The notes beneath the pieces are model-generated. The model made no database searches. It was given only the letters and a program-made list of their open reading frames with translations, and was not told where the DNA came from. A stretch of DNA of 6,197 nucleotides, taken from Bacteroidota bacterium (GTDB lineage Bacteria > Bacteroidota > Bacteroidia > Flavobacteriales_F > PHOS-HE28). Positions 5,390 through 6,197 of this stretch are shown one piece after another (within the stretch, counting starts at the first letter, position 1; each line of letters starts with the position of its first letter). The stretch spans positions 1 through 6,197 of the forward strand of contig JAEYWT010000042.1 in NCBI GenBank assembly GCA_023428865.1. The letters run 5' to 3'. The translations under genes were made by a program, and so were the position numbers.

Positions 5390-6197
5390 TGCTGCACGTT
5401 GATCACATCTTCGTACGCGCAGGCCGCAAAGGCCCACAACTGTTGCACGACATCTCTTTCCAGGCACATGCTGGTGAAGTGGTCGTGGTGCTTGGTGCGA
5501 ACGGCTCCGGTAAATCCACCTTGCTGAAGACCATCGGTGGTGAGTTGAAGGCTGGAACGGGCAGTATCCGGTGGAAGGGTCTTCCGTTGGATCAACATCC
5601 ATTACAGGAACTGGCACGAGAGCGCGCTTTCCTGGATCAGCAGAGCCGCGTACCCTTCGCCTTCACGGCCCGCGAGATCGTGCGCATGGGTCGCTATCCG
5701 TTCTATACGAACGTGCCCTCGCCCGCAGATGAGCAGGCGGTCGATTGCGCTTTGCGTGCCATGCATGCCGATGGATTCCAGCACCGCAGCATGCCAACGT
5801 TGAGCGGTGGGGAGCAGCGGCGCGTACACATCGCGCGTGTATTGGCACAACTGCACGGGGTGTCCACCAACGCGCTCTTGCTGATGGACGAGCCGCTGAA
5901 CGACCTCGACATCAAGCACCAGCATGCCGTTCTGGAGCTAGCACGCGAAAAGGCCAGCGAAGGTGCTTGCGTGATCATTGTGCTGCACGATGTGGAGCTC
6001 GCCACGCGGTATGCCGATCGGTTACTGCTCATGAACGGCGGACGCATCGTTGGGTTGGGCACGGCCGAAGACATCCTCGATCCGGATCTGCTATCAACCG
6101 TCTACGACATGCCTGCAGAGGTCATCGTAGACCCCATCATGGGAGAGCGTCGTGTGCGTTTCGGGGCGTACTCCCAGCGGCGGGCGCGGTCCAGTTC
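5389..6197 (+). CDS. hmuV: HmuV-like heme ABC transporter ATPase, C-terminus outside the window
   Basis: Cytoplasmic ATPase that powers the importer. From the ATG at 5389 the frame is open to the right edge, giving 269 residues. The motifs are complete and in order: Walker A GANGSGKST (36-44), Q-loop Gln84 in AFLDQQSRVPFAFT, the EIVRMGRYPF stretch (96-105) usual in HmuV proteins, ABC signature LSGGEQRRVHIARVLAQL (138-155), Walker B LLLMDEP (163-169), D-loop NDLD (171-174) and H-loop His200 in VLHD. A long insert-free C-terminal part (RLLLMNGGRIVGLGTAEDIL) follows. HmuV proteins are usually about 255-270 residues, so only a short basic tail (QRRARSS onward) is missing or extended. In place of the common DEPT/S the Walker B region reads DEPLNDLD. 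Start and stop-start overlap (TGATG) with the permease mark an operon. Confidence 0.92.
   Translation, partial: MLHVDHIFVRAGRKGPQLLHDISFQAHAGEVVVVLGANGSGKSTLLKTIGGELKAGTGSIRWKGLPLDQHPLQELARERAFLDQQSRVPFAFTAREIVRMGRYPFYTNVPSPADEQAVDCALRAMHADGFQHRSMPTLSGGEQRRVHIARVLAQLHGVSTNALLLMDEPLNDLDIKHQHAVLELAREKASEGACVIIVLHDVELATRYADRLLLMNGGRIVGLGTAEDILDPDLLSTVYDMPAEVIVDPIMGERRVRFGAYSQRRARSS

Overview
The window reads as a chromosomal piece of a GC-rich Gram-negative bacterium, most likely a high-GC member of the Bacteroidota. The reasons are the efflux layout (TetR, TolC-like, lipoprotein adaptor), the absence of Shine-Dalgarno sequences before the three unlinked gene starts, and promoter-like elements that fit the Bacteroidota -33/-7 spacing better than the classical -35/-10 form. 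The lineage call is inference from signals and not from a marker gene.

Left half (1-3008, minus strand) is a multidrug-type efflux locus. In transcription order it holds a TetR-family repressor (3008-2385), a TolC-like outer-membrane channel (2323-965) and an RND membrane-fusion/adaptor lipoprotein (950 to beyond base 1). The inner-membrane RND pump would be expected just past the left edge. Two copies of a 13-bp palindrome, TTAAC-N3-GTTAA, lie immediately before the tetR start and before the channel gene start, each overlapping a promoter-like sequence. This predicts that the TetR protein represses itself and the pump.

The middle (3009-3494) is a 486-bp divergent gap with no convincing gene. 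It holds the tetR promoter/operator, several inverted repeats (two of them overlapping and mutually exclusive as hairpins), and a short minus-strand frame that looks slightly like a helix-turn-helix remnant.

Right half (3495-6197, plus strand) is a tightly packed heme-type ABC importer: a HmuT-like substrate-binding lipoprotein, a HmuU/FecCD-type permease overlapping it by 4 bp, and a HmuV-like ATPase overlapping by 1 bp and cut by the right edge close to its expected C-terminus. Together they would carry heme from the periplasm into the cytoplasm. No TonB-dependent receptor or hemophore is in view. I see no plainly new system here; the best leads are the paired operators, the histidine at the expected heme-ligand position of HmuT, and the structured-looking gap.
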